A stretch of DNA of 64,000 bases. Origin: Vibrio splendidus (lineage in GTDB: Bacteria > Pseudomonadota > Gammaproteobacteria > Enterobacterales > Vibrionaceae). Under the pieces are notes generated by a model, which saw nothing but the letters and a program-made list of their open reading frames with translations, had not been told where the DNA came from and did not search any database. Positions 1-8,003 of this stretch are shown here, one piece after another; the first letter of the stretch is position 1; each line of letters begins with the position of its first letter. The position numbers and the translations under genes are program-made. Location: positions 124,001-188,000 of the forward strand of contig NZ_MCUN01000054.1 of NCBI RefSeq assembly GCF_002873455.1, given 5' to 3'.

Positions 1-1328
1 ATACTCCAGGACACGAAGATTTCTCGGAAGATACGTACCGTACACTAACAGCGGTTGACTCTTGTTTGATGGTTATCGATGCTGCGAAAGGTGTCGAGGA
101 TCGTACTCGTAAACTGATGGAAGTAACGCGTCTACGTGATACTCCAATCGTAACGTTTATGAACAAACTTGACCGTGACGTTCGTGACCCAATGGAAGTG
201 CTTGATGAAGTAGAAAGCGAGCTAGGTATGGCTTGTGCTCCAATCTCATGGCCAATCGGTTGTGGTAAAGAGTTTAAAGGTGTTTATCACATTCATCGTG
301 ATGAAACGATCTTGTACGAATCTGGCCACGGCCATGAGATCCAAGAAGTTCGTATCATTAAAGGTCTAGATAACCCTGAACTAGACGAAGCTGTTGGCGA
401 AGATCTGGCGAGCAGTGTTCGTGAAGAGCTTGAATTGGTTATTGGTGCATGTCCTGAGTTTGATCTCGATTTGTTCCTTGCTGGTGAACTAACGCCTGTT
501 TATTTCGGTACAGCATTAGGTAACTTTGGTGTTGACCACATGCTAGATGGTTTGACTAAGTGGGCTCCGGGCCCTCAAACTCGTCAAGCTAACGAGCGTG
601 ATGTTGAAGCGACAGAAGAGAAGTTCTCTGGCTTCGTCTTTAAGATCCAAGCAAATATGGATCCAAAACACCGAGACCGTATCGCATTCATGCGTATCGT
701 TTCGGGTACTTACAACCAAGGTATGAAGATGAATCATGTTCGTACTGGTAAGAACGTAAGTATTTCGGATGCGGTAACTTTCATGGCGGGCGACCGTGCG
801 CGAGCTGAAAAAGCGTATGCTGGTGACATCATTGGCTTGCATAACCATGGCACAATCCAGATTGGTGATACCTTTACTCAAGGCGAAAACTTGAAGTTCG
901 CGGGTATTCCAAACTTCGCGCCTGAACTATTCCGTCGTATTCGTCTACGCGATCCACTAAAGCAGAAGCAACTTCTAAAAGGTTTGGTTCAGCTTTCTGA
1001 AGAGGGCGCAGTACAAGTATTCCGTCCTATGCAGAACAACGACCTGATCGTTGGTGCGGTTGGTGTACTTCAGTTTGACGTGGTTGTAGCGCGTTTGAAA
1101 GCGGAATACAACGTAGAAGCTATCTACGAAGGCGTTAACGTTGCAACCGCTCGCTGGGTTGAGTGTGATGACGCTAAGAAACTAGAAGAGTTCAAACGTA
1201 AGAATCAATCTAACCTAGCGTTAGATGGTGGTGATAACCTGTCTTACATCGCACCTACGATGGTGAACTTGAACCTAGCTTCTGAACGCTTCCCTGACGT
1301 TCAGTTCCGAGCGACGCGCGAGCACTAA
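1..1328 (+). CDS. prfC: Peptide chain release factor 3 (partial, 5' end outside window)
   Basis: GTPase that recycles release factors RF1 and RF2 from the ribosome after peptide release. The open frame runs from the window edge (frame from base 3) and begins with TPGHEDFSEDTYR, the G3 motif of the translational GTPase domain as found in RF3; NKLDRD a little later is the G4 motif. The G1 P-loop and true start lie upstream of the window. The rest carries the RF3-type second and third domains up to a stop at 1328. An intrinsic terminator follows at once, so it probably ends its own transcript. Identity is from direct resemblance to RF3 and from the conserved prfC-yjjV-deo neighbourhood. Confidence 0.96.
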   Translation, partial: TPGHEDFSEDTYRTLTAVDSCLMVIDAAKGVEDRTRKLMEVTRLRDTPIVTFMNKLDRDVRDPMEVLDEVESELGMACAPISWPIGCGKEFKGVYHIHRDETILYESGHGHEIQEVRIIKGLDNPELDEAVGEDLASSVREELELVIGACPEFDLDLFLAGELTPVYFGTALGNFGVDHMLDGLTKWAPGPQTRQANERDVEATEEKFSGFVFKIQANMDPKHRDRIAFMRIVSGTYNQGMKMNHVRTGKNVSISDAVTFMAGDRARAEKAYAGDIIGLHNHGTIQIGDTFTQGENLKFAGIPNFAPELFRRIRLRDPLKQKQLLKGLVQLSEEGAVQVFRPMQNNDLIVGAVGVLQFDVVVARLKAEYNVEAIYEGVNVATARWVECDDAKKLEEFKRKNQSNLALDGGDNLSYIAPTMVNLNLASERFPDVQFRATREH

Positions 1329-1355
1329 TTTCTCCGCGATCTATTCGAGTTAAAC

Positions 1356-1389
1356 AAAAACGTCTATTGTTCTGCAATAGGCGTTTTTT
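1356..1389 (+). terminator. Intrinsic terminator of prfC
   Basis: A 10-bp stem (1360-1369 with 1375-1384, one G-U pair) and a TTCTG loop, followed by a run of T. It lies 30 bases after the prfC stop. Confidence 0.85.
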
Positions 1390-1421
1390 AATACGTGTTA
1401 TTTGAGGTTAAAGGCTGAGGT

Positions 1422-1451
1422 TTGAGCATGAGCATGAGCATGAGTATGAGT
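1422..1451 (+). repeat. Hexamer repeat of in-frame start codons (TTGAGC/ATGAGC/ATGAGT)
   Basis: Five hexamers, TTGAGC, ATGAGC twice and ATGAGT twice, precede a further ATG at 1452. They form the 5' end of the DUF5363-type gene and encode alternating Met-Ser. Each unit supplies an in-frame start codon, and unit gain or loss never breaks the frame. Confidence 0.8.
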
Positions 1452-1607
1452 ATGTTGGGTTGGGTTAAAGCTTGGGTTAAGAAATACGATAAGTGGTGTG
1501 AAGAGCTTGGTTTAACGCCTGAGAACAAGCGCAGCTGTGTTGCTTATCGTCGTGATCCTCAAGGAAATCAAACAGAGAGTAGGGAAGATGACACAGAAAA
1601 TAAGTGA
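1428..1607 (+). CDS. Small DUF5363-family protein
   Basis: Conserved small protein of unknown function, about 59 residues from ATG 1428. The core LGWVKAWVKKYDKW, EELGLTPENKRSC and YRRDP resembles the short DUF5363 family that I recall in Vibrionaceae and Pasteurellaceae. The start is uncertain: TTG 1422 and ATGs at 1428, 1434, 1440, 1446 and 1452 are all in frame. ATG 1428 has GAGG seven bases upstream and is preferred, while conservation seems to begin only near ATG 1452. The 3' end overlaps the TatD gene by 20 bases, which suggests co-transcription or translational coupling. No membrane segment or catalytic motif is seen. Confidence 0.7.
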   Translation: MSMSMSMSMLGWVKAWVKKYDKWCEELGLTPENKRSCVAYRRDPQGNQTESREDDTENK

Positions 1608-2418
1608 CTTTCCGCTGTTTGATACTCATTGCCATGCGGATTTTGAAGCGTTTGAGCAAAATATTGTAATTGATCAGGGAGCTACACTTGATCAAAGTAT
1701 TGATGGCTACCTTAAAGAAGCGAAGCAAGCTCAAGTCGAGAAGATTCTTATTCCTTCTATTGGCCAAAGTAACTGGTCGAAGCTCGATAAAATCGCCAAA
1801 TTCTACCCCAATGTTTACTACGCCTTAGGTTTTCACCCTTACTTTTTAGAGCAAGCCAATAATGAGCAATTCTCAGAGCTTCACCAATTACTCTCATCAA
1901 AAAACAGTCAATGCGTTGCGATAGGAGAGTGTGGTCTCGACTTTTTTGTTGATGTGGATATGGACAAGCAAGAGCGCTTTTTCATCCAACAAATGGAGCT
2001 AGCGAAGGCATTTGAGCTGCCTTTGATTATCCATGAGAGGAAGTCTTATAACCGACTCATTGAACTATTAAAGCAGCACAAGTTCACTTTGGGTGGGGTG
2101 ATTCACGGTTTTTCGGGGAGTGAACAGCAAGCTTTGGCGTGGATTAAGCTCGGTTTCTATATTGGTGTCGGTGGAACGATTACTTACCCAAGAGCACAAA
2201 AAACACGCACAACCATCGCAAAACTGCCTCTTGAATGCCTGGTATTAGAAACGGATGCACCGGATATGCCAACGTATGGTAATCAAGGAAATGTTAATCA
2301 TTCCAAACATTTAGTTACGATCTTAAATGAACTATTTTTGCTTAGAAAAGAGCCAAAGCAATCGGTTGCAGCGCAAATTTGGCAAAATAGCCATCGTGCA
2401 TTCGGTATATGTGAATAA
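1588..2418 (+). CDS. yjjV: TatD-family metal-dependent hydrolase (YjjV type)
   Basis: Predicted metal-dependent DNase/hydrolase with a TIM-barrel amidohydrolase fold, 276 residues. Visible family motifs are DTHCHADF near the N terminus (metal-binding HxH), GECGLDFF (bridging Glu), IIHERKSY (His), GGVIHGFSG (His) and LETDAPDMP (metal Asp). ATG 1588 follows AGGGAAG and gives the usual length; the longer upstream frame overlaps the DUF5363 gene and lacks family similarity. Its place between prfC and the deo genes matches E. coli yjjV rather than tatD or ycfH. The in vivo substrate is not known to me. Confidence 0.9.
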   Translation: MTQKISDFPLFDTHCHADFEAFEQNIVIDQGATLDQSIDGYLKEAKQAQVEKILIPSIGQSNWSKLDKIAKFYPNVYYALGFHPYFLEQANNEQFSELHQLLSSKNSQCVAIGECGLDFFVDVDMDKQERFFIQQMELAKAFELPLIIHERKSYNRLIELLKQHKFTLGGVIHGFSGSEQQALAWIKLGFYIGVGGTITYPRAQKTRTTIAKLPLECLVLETDAPDMPTYGNQGNVNHSKHLVTILNELFLLRKEPKQSVAAQIWQNSHRAFGICE

Positions 2419-2459
2419 AATCGAAGGTTTTTGTTTATCGTTTGCGTAAATTGCACTGA

Positions 2460-2481
2460 GCTTGTGATTTGGTTCACATTT
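2460..2481 (+). promoter_or_regulatory. Near-consensus CRP site upstream of nupC
   Basis: TGTGATTTGGTTCACA at 2463-2478 is a perfect TGTGA-N6-TCACA palindrome. It lies about 93 bases upstream of the likely nupC transcription start, consistent with cAMP-CRP activation of nucleoside uptake. A weaker TGTGA half site follows at 2485-2489. Confidence 0.8.
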
Positions 2482-2492
2482 GCGTGTGAATG

Positions 2493-2509
2493 GTACATGA
2501 ATCTTGTAC
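2493..2509 (+). promoter_or_regulatory. Inverted repeat GTACA-N7-TGTAC before nupC
   Basis: Two 5-bp arms spaced by seven bases, between the CRP site and the promoter. A regulator site of CytR or another repressor is possible, but the sequence does not match the E. coli CytR octamer well. Confidence 0.35.
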
Positions 2510-2527
2510 GAAAGTGTGAGGACGGCA

Positions 2528-2557
2528 TTACTTTATTAGTGGTCGCATGAGTATAAT
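2528..2557 (+). promoter_or_regulatory. Probable sigma-70 promoter of nupC
   Basis: TATAAT at 2552-2557 is a perfect -10 box, with a weak -35 TTACTT at 2528-2533 and an 18-bp spacer. A weak -35 fits an activator-dependent promoter under the CRP site upstream. Confidence 0.65.
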
Positions 2558-2622
2558 TGCCTCCGCTTTATAGCCCCATTTTGTAACACGCCAATAAATA
2601 ACTAATAAGGAAGTCATAAACT

Positions 2623-3885
2623 ATGAGCCTGTTTATGAGCCTCGTCGGAATGGTTGCACTGATTGCAATCGCAGTACTACTATCCGACAACCGCAAAGCA
2701 ATTAATATCAGAACAGTGGGTGGCGCTTTCGCTATCCAATTCGCACTTGGTGCATTCGTACTTTACATCCCTTGGGGTCGTGATCTACTTGCAGGTTTCT
2801 CTGCTGGTGTAGCAAACGTGATCGACTACGGTAAAGATGGTACTGGCTTCCTATTTGGTAGCCTTGTTAACTTCTCAGTTGACGGTATCGGTTTCATCTT
2901 TGCATTCCAAGTTCTACCAACACTAATCTTCTTCTCTGCTCTTATCTCTGTACTTTACTACATTGGTGCGATGCAAGTTGTAATCAAGGTTCTTGGTGGT
3001 GGTCTTCAGAAAGCTCTAGGTACTTCTCGCGCCGAGTCAATGTCTGCAGCAGCAAACATTTTCGTTGGTCAAACGGAAGCACCTCTAGTAGTTCGTCCAT
3101 TTGTTCCTAAAATGACTAACTCTGAACTATTCGCAGTAATGTGTGGTGGTTTAGCATCTGTTGCTGGTGGTGTACTAGCGGGTTACGCATCTATGGGTGT
3201 ACCTCTAGAGTACCTAGTAGCAGCGTCATTCATGGCAGCACCTGGTGGTCTACTATTCGCTAAAATCATCAAGCCTGAAACTGATGAAGTTGACGAGAAC
3301 CTAGGTTCAGACATCGACGGTGGCGACGACAAGCCTGCTAACGTTATCGATGCAGCTGCTGGCGGTGCGTCAGTTGGTCTACAACTAGCACTTAACGTTG
3401 GTGCAATGCTACTAGCATTCATCGGTCTAATCGCTCTTATCAACGGTATCCTAGGTGGCATCGGTGGTTGGTTCGGTATGGAAAACCTAACTCTAGAACT
3501 TCTTCTAGGTTGGATCTTCGCACCGTTAGCATTCATCATTGGTGTTCCATGGGAAGAAGCAACTATTGCTGGTTCTTTCATTGGTCAGAAGACAGTTGTT
3601 AACGAATTCGTTGCATACCTAAACTTCGTACCATACATCGGTGACAACGCTCAAATCGTTGAAGCGACTGGTCAAGTAATGTCTGTTAAGACTCAAGCAA
3701 TTATCTCGTTCGCTCTATGTGGTTTCGCAAACCTTTCTTCAATTGCGATTCTTCTAGGTGGTCTAGGTGGTATTGCTCCAAACCGTCGTCACGACATCGC
3801 ACGTATGGGTGTTAAAGCGGTTGTAGCTGGTACTCTATCTAACCTGATGGCAGCAACAATTGCTGGCTTCTTCCTGTCTTTCTAA
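2623..3885 (+). CDS. nupC: NupC-type concentrative nucleoside transporter (CNT family)
   Basis: Inner-membrane sodium- or proton-coupled importer of nucleosides, 420 residues. It aligns by eye almost end to end with the structurally characterised V. cholerae CNT. Motifs seen: GQTEAPLVV (about residues 149-157, substrate site in HP1/TM4), GVPWEEATIAG (acidic residue of HP2) and FALCGFANLSSIA (TM7 ribose-binding segment). The N terminus MSLFMSLVGM and the TVGGAFAIQF segment are typical. Its own promoter with a CRP site and a terminator bracket it, so it is a single-gene unit next to the deo operon that consumes its cargo. Codon use is strongly biased (frequent CTA and GGT), as in highly expressed Vibrio genes. 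Confidence 0.95.
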   Translation: MSLFMSLVGMVALIAIAVLLSDNRKAINIRTVGGAFAIQFALGAFVLYIPWGRDLLAGFSAGVANVIDYGKDGTGFLFGSLVNFSVDGIGFIFAFQVLPTLIFFSALISVLYYIGAMQVVIKVLGGGLQKALGTSRAESMSAAANIFVGQTEAPLVVRPFVPKMTNSELFAVMCGGLASVAGGVLAGYASMGVPLEYLVAASFMAAPGGLLFAKIIKPETDEVDENLGSDIDGGDDKPANVIDAAAGGASVGLQLALNVGAMLLAFIGLIALINGILGGIGGWFGMENLTLELLLGWIFAPLAFIIGVPWEEATIAGSFIGQKTVVNEFVAYLNFVPYIGDNAQIVEATGQVMSVKTQAIISFALCGFANLSSIAILLGGLGGIAPNRRHDIARMGVKAVVAGTLSNLMAATIAGFFLSF

Positions 3886-3923
3886 TCAGTTAGAAATCGA
3901 TATATAGACGCCATAATAATATC

Positions 3924-3959
3924 GCCCCGTAGCAAGAAATTGCTGCGGGGCTTTTTTGT
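3924..3959 (+). terminator. Intrinsic terminator of nupC
   Basis: GCCCCGTAGCA pairs with TGCTGCGGGGC (3924-3951), followed by TTTTTT. Confidence 0.9.
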
Positions 3960-4424
3960 TTTTAGGCCTAGTGATTTTGAGCATTTGCATGAATGAATGC
4001 TTGAAGTCGAAAATGGGTCTAGAATGTTTTTTTGAGATACAAACCGTTTGCGTTCTAAGGAGCACTACAATTTATTGATGGATACCTATAATGTATAAGC
4101 TTAAGGGATAGGATGTCTCTTGTTGGCAAGAAAGTAACTGCTTGGATTTATCTAAAGGTTGTTCTTCTGGGATTAAGCCAAACTTAGCGATACGCTATAT
4201 TAGCAATACACTATAGATGTTAGACACAACATGACTGATTTGTTGTGCCATAGACCAAACTGGTACTGTGCGGTGACAAGGATTGCAATTGATAGCGAAA
4301 GTTATCAAGTCTTCAGGGAACCAAGTCCGTTCATTTGTGACTACTGAGCATTACTAAAATATCCATCTATACTGGGTGGGTGGCGAAGTAGTTAACTATT
4401 TGAATATATTGATCGGAGATAGAA
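3960..4424 (+). promoter_or_regulatory. Long leader and regulatory region before deoC
   Basis: About 465 bases without a supportable gene. It contains TAGCG-ATA-CGCTA (4185-4197), CACAACA-N9-TGTTGTG (4225-4247) and TTGATA-N8-TATCAA (4289-4308). TGTTAGACACAACA at 4218-4231 loosely resembles the E. coli DeoR operator. A weak promoter candidate is TATACT at 4368-4373 with TGAGCA at 4345-4350. The region presumably carries the control of deoCABD; no site is proven. Confidence 0.5.
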
Positions 4425-5201
4425 ATGAGCGATTTAAAAGCAGCAGCTCTACGTGCACTTAAACTTATGGACCTAACGACGCTAAATGACGACGATACTA
4501 CTGAAAAAGTAGTGGCGCTTTGTCATGACGCAAAGACTGCAGTTGGTAACACCGCTGCAATCTGTATTTACCCTCGCTTCATCCCAGCCGCTAAAAAGGC
4601 GTTGCGTGAGCAAGGTACTCCAGAAGTACGCATCGCGACTGTAACTAACTTCCCTCATGGTAATGACGACATCGAAATTGCTGTTGCTGAAACGAAAGCA
4701 GCGGTAGCGTACGGCGCAGACGAAGTTGACGTAGTATTCCCATACCGTGCTCTTATTGCTGGTAACGAAGAAGTTGGCTTTGAGCTAGTTAAGCAATGTA
4801 AAGCCGCTTGTGGTGACATCACGCTTAAAGTGATCATCGAAACAGGTGAGCTAAAAGAAGAAGCACTTATCAAGAAAGCTTCTCAGATCTGTATCGAAGC
4901 GGGTGCAGACTTCATCAAAACTTCAACAGGTAAAGTGCCAGTAAACGCGACTCCAGAGTTCGCACGCATGATGCTTGAAGTTATTCGTGACATGGGCGTG
5001 GCTAAAACTGTTGGTTTCAAACCAGCTGGTGGTGTACGTACAGCTGAAGATGCTCAAGCTTACCTAGCAATGGCTGATGAGCTACTAGGCGCTGAGTGGG
5101 CAGACAACATGCACTACCGTTTTGGTGCTTCAAGCCTACTGACTAACCTTCTTAATACATTAGAAGTAACAGACCAAACTGCTGATCCAGCAGCATACTA
5201 A
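4425..5201 (+). CDS. deoC: Deoxyribose-phosphate aldolase
   Basis: Cytoplasmic class I aldolase that cleaves 2-deoxyribose 5-phosphate into glyceraldehyde 3-phosphate and acetaldehyde, the last step of deoxynucleoside breakdown. It has 258 residues against 259 in E. coli, with the same N-terminal region (LRALKLMDLTTLNDDDT). The Schiff-base lysine is in FIKTSTGK (about K165), the activating lysine in VGFKPAGG (about K199), and the catalytic aspartate is in DEVDVVFPYRAL (D102). A GGAGA ribosome site precedes ATG 4425. It is the first gene of deoC-deoA-deoB-deoD. Confidence 0.97.
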   Translation: MSDLKAAALRALKLMDLTTLNDDDTTEKVVALCHDAKTAVGNTAAICIYPRFIPAAKKALREQGTPEVRIATVTNFPHGNDDIEIAVAETKAAVAYGADEVDVVFPYRALIAGNEEVGFELVKQCKAACGDITLKVIIETGELKEEALIKKASQICIEAGADFIKTSTGKVPVNATPEFARMMLEVIRDMGVAKTVGFKPAGGVRTAEDAQAYLAMADELLGAEWADNMHYRFGASSLLTNLLNTLEVTDQTADPAAY

Positions 5202-5239
5202 TTTACCCATTCGGGTATATAACAATTAAGTCTGTTTGA

Positions 5240-5262
5240 TGGAGTGGCGTTAAGTCACTCCA
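5240..5262 (+). other. Intercistronic hairpin between deoC and deoA
   Basis: TGGAGTG (5240-5246) pairs perfectly with CACTCCA (5256-5262) around a 9-base loop, with no T run. It may stabilise or process the operon mRNA. Confidence 0.6.
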
Positions 5263-5312
5263 TATTACCTCTTTCCCTACAAACCATACTCACTAGAGTT
5301 TGGGAGGCACTA

Positions 5313-6641
5313 ATGTATCTACCTCAAGAAATTATTCGCAGAAAACGTGATAACGAAGTACTGACCACAGAAGAAATTAACTTCTTCATCCAAGGTGTCG
5401 CTAAAAACACGGTTTCTGAAGGCCAGATTGCTGCATTCGCAATGGCTATCTTTTTTAATGAAATGACGATGCCAGAACGTATCGCACTAACATGTGCAAT
5501 GCGTGATTCAGGCATGGTGATTGATTGGAGCCACATGAACTTTGATGGCCCAATCGTTGATAAGCACTCTACTGGTGGTGTTGGTGACGTAACTTCTCTG
5601 ATGCTTGGCCCTATGGTGGCAGCATGTGGCGGTTTCGTTCCAATGATTTCTGGTCGTGGTTTAGGCCACACTGGCGGTACGCTAGACAAACTAGAATCTA
5701 TCCCTGGTTATAACATTACACCAACCAACGATGTGTTTGGTGAAGTAACCAAAGACGCTGGCGTAGCGATCATCGGCCAAACGGGCGATCTAGCACCGGC
5801 TGACAAGCGTGTTTATGCAACTCGTGATATCACAGCAACAGTAGACAACATCTCACTGATCACCGCTTCAATTCTATCTAAGAAACTGGCCGCTGGCCTT
5901 GATTCTCTAGTGATGGACGTAAAAGTCGGTTCAGGCGCATTCATGCCAACGTATGAAGCTTCTGAAGAACTAGCGAAATCTATCGTGGCAGTAGCAAACG
6001 GTGCTGGCACTAAAACAACAGCAATCCTAACGGACATGAACCAAGTTTTAGCTTCTTCAGCGGGTAACGCAGTCGAAGTACGCGAAGCGGTTCAATTCCT
6101 AACTGGCGAATACCGCAATCCACGTTTGTTGGAAATCACGCTGGCGTCGTGTGCGGAAATGTTGGTGCTGGGTAACCTAGCAAAAGATTCAGATGAAGCG
6201 CGTGAAAAACTGATGGCAGTACTGGATAACGGTAAAGCAGCAGAGTGCTTCGGTAAGATGGTAGCGGGCCTTGGTGGTCCAGCAGATTTCGTAACGAACT
6301 ACGATAACTACCTAGAAAAAGCAGACATTGTTAAACCAGTGTACGCACTCGAAAGCGGTGTAGTATCAGCGATGGATACGCGTGCTATTGGTATGGCTGT
6401 CGTTGGTATGGGCGGTGGTCGCCGTGTAGCAACAGACAGCATTGATTACGCAGTCGGTTTTGATAGCTTCATTCGCCTTGGCGAAGTAGCAAGTGATGAG
6501 AAACCATTAGCAATGATTCATGCTCGCAATGAACAACAGTGGCAAGAAGCTGCGACGGCATTACAAAATGCAATCACTGTGGGCGGAGAATATACAGCAA
6601 CGCCAGATGTTTACCGTCAGATTCGTTCTGAAGACGTGTAA
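5313..6641 (+). CDS. deoA: Thymidine phosphorylase
   Basis: Converts thymidine and phosphate to thymine and 2-deoxyribose 1-phosphate; cytoplasmic dimer of the nucleoside phosphorylase/glycosyltransferase family 3 type. It has 442 residues, close to the 440 of E. coli. Motifs: KHSTGGVGD (phosphate loop), SGRGLGHTGGTLDKLE (family signature) and VKVGSGAFM. ATG 5313 is chosen because GGGAGG sits five bases upstream and the product then starts MYLPQEIIRRKRD like the family; the longer frame from 5244 would read through the intercistronic hairpin. It lies 111 bases after deoC in the same operon. Confidence 0.97.
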   Translation: MYLPQEIIRRKRDNEVLTTEEINFFIQGVAKNTVSEGQIAAFAMAIFFNEMTMPERIALTCAMRDSGMVIDWSHMNFDGPIVDKHSTGGVGDVTSLMLGPMVAACGGFVPMISGRGLGHTGGTLDKLESIPGYNITPTNDVFGEVTKDAGVAIIGQTGDLAPADKRVYATRDITATVDNISLITASILSKKLAAGLDSLVMDVKVGSGAFMPTYEASEELAKSIVAVANGAGTKTTAILTDMNQVLASSAGNAVEVREAVQFLTGEYRNPRLLEITLASCAEMLVLGNLAKDSDEAREKLMAVLDNGKAAECFGKMVAGLGGPADFVTNYDNYLEKADIVKPVYALESGVVSAMDTRAIGMAVVGMGGGRRVATDSIDYAVGFDSFIRLGEVASDEKPLAMIHARNEQQWQEAATALQNAITVGGEYTATPDVYRQIRSEDV

Positions 6642-6649
6642 ATAACAGA

Positions 6650-6676
6650 TATCGGTATACCTCGTGTATACCGATA
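6650..6676 (+). other. Perfect 11-bp intercistronic hairpin between deoA and deoB
   Basis: TATCGGTATAC and GTATACCGATA flank a 5-base loop (CTCGT), eight bases after the deoA stop. There is no T tract, so it looks like an mRNA stability or processing element rather than a terminator. Confidence 0.7.
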
Positions 6677-6717
6677 AACAGAGTTCTGGTGCAAAGAGCA
6701 ATAAGTTGGTGAAGAAA

Positions 6718-7938
6718 ATGAAAAGAGCATTTATTTTAGTTTTAGATTCATTCGGTATCGGTGAAACAGCGGATGCTGAGACATTCGGTGATGTAGGTTC
6801 AGACACAATGGGCCACATTGCTGACCATTGTGAACAAGGCCTTGCAGACAACGCGGATCGTAAAGGTCCACTAACGCTGCCAAACCTGTCTAAGCTTGGC
6901 TTAGCGATGGCTCACAAAGAGTCTACAGGTCGCTTTGCTCCTGGTATGGACGCAGACGCTGAGATCATTGGCGCTTACGGTCACGCTGCAGAGCTGTCTT
7001 CTGGTAAAGACACGCCATCAGGTCACTGGGAAATCGCAGGTGTACCGGTATTGTTTGATTGGGGCTACTTCACCGACAAAGAGAACAGCTTTCCAAAAGA
7101 ACTGACTGATCGCATCCTTGAGCGTGCTGGTTTATCTGACTTCTTAGGTAACTGCCACTCATCGGGTACAGAAATTCTAGACAATCTAGGTGAAGAACAC
7201 ATGAAGACTGGCCTGCCAATCTTCTACACTTCTGCAGACTCTGTTTTCCAGATCGCATGTCATGAAGAGACATTCGGCCTACAAAACCTATTAGACCTTT
7301 GTCAGATTGCTCGTGAAGAGCTAGCTGACTACAACATTGGTCGTGTTATCGCTCGTCCGTTTATTGGCGCAGGTAAAGGTCAATTCGAACGTACTGGTAA
7401 CCGTCGAGACCTTTCTGTTGAGCCGCCAGCGGCAACTATTCTGCAGAAGCTTGTTGATGAGAAGGGCGGCAACGTTCACTCAATCGGTAAGATCTCTGAT
7501 ATCTACGCAGGTTGTGGTATTACTCAGAAAACGAAAGCAACAGGTATTCCTGCGCTATTTGAAGCTACTAAAGAAGCGATCACTGAAGCGGGCGACAACA
7601 CTATCGTGTTCACTAACTTCGTTGATTTCGACTCAGCATACGGCCACCGTCGTGATGTTGCAGGTTACGCGGCTGCGCTCGAGTACTTCGATGGTCGCAT
7701 CAATGAAATCATCGATATGATGAAAGAAGATGATGTGCTTATCCTAACTGCAGACCACGGTTGTGATCCAACATGGCCAGGTTCAGACCATACTCGTGAG
7801 CATATCCCTGTGATTGTTTACGGTAACAAGGTTCCAGCAGGCTCTCTAGGTCGTCGCGATACATTCGCAGATATCGGTCAAAGCTTAGCGTCATACTTTG
7901 GCACATCGCCAATGGGATACGGTACAAGCTTTCTATAA
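6718..7938 (+). CDS. deoB: Phosphopentomutase
   Basis: Interconverts (deoxy)ribose 1-phosphate and 5-phosphate, linking the phosphorylases to DeoC. Alkaline phosphatase superfamily, manganese dependent, cytoplasmic. It has 406 residues from ATG 6718, matching the family start MKRAFILVLDSFGIG; the upstream frame from 6664 runs through the hairpin and is not family-like. Metal and active-site motifs: LDSFGIG (N-terminal Asp), SSGKDTPSGHWE (phosphorylated Thr region), TADHGCDPTW and SDHTREHIP. The ribosome site (GGTGAAG) is weak, which could fit translational coupling to deoA. Confidence 0.97.
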   Translation: MKRAFILVLDSFGIGETADAETFGDVGSDTMGHIADHCEQGLADNADRKGPLTLPNLSKLGLAMAHKESTGRFAPGMDADAEIIGAYGHAAELSSGKDTPSGHWEIAGVPVLFDWGYFTDKENSFPKELTDRILERAGLSDFLGNCHSSGTEILDNLGEEHMKTGLPIFYTSADSVFQIACHEETFGLQNLLDLCQIAREELADYNIGRVIARPFIGAGKGQFERTGNRRDLSVEPPAATILQKLVDEKGGNVHSIGKISDIYAGCGITQKTKATGIPALFEATKEAITEAGDNTIVFTNFVDFDSAYGHRRDVAGYAAALEYFDGRINEIIDMMKEDDVLILTADHGCDPTWPGSDHTREHIPVIVYGNKVPAGSLGRRDTFADIGQSLASYFGTSPMGYGTSFL

Positions 7939-7947
7939 TGGTTAACT

Positions 7948-7979
7948 AAGAGAGAGGGAAACCTCTCTTTTCTTTTTTT
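7948..7979 (+). terminator. Terminator-like hairpin between deoB and deoD
   Basis: AGAGAGG (7951-7957), a GAAA tetraloop and CCTCTCT (7962-7968), extendable outward, followed by TTTTCTTTTTTTG. It has the form of an intrinsic terminator inside the operon and may lower deoD expression; readthrough must be partial if deoD has no promoter of its own. Confidence 0.7.
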
Positions 7980-8003
7980 GTTTTGAGATTAAGGATATTT
8001 TCA

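Noticed and set aside
3183..3581. 132-codon minus-strand frame inside nupC
   Set aside because: Ser/Pro/Ala-rich antisense shadow caused by the codon bias of nupC.
7337..7720. 127-codon plus-strand frame inside deoB
   Set aside because: Out-of-frame shadow of a conserved gene with no domain resemblance.
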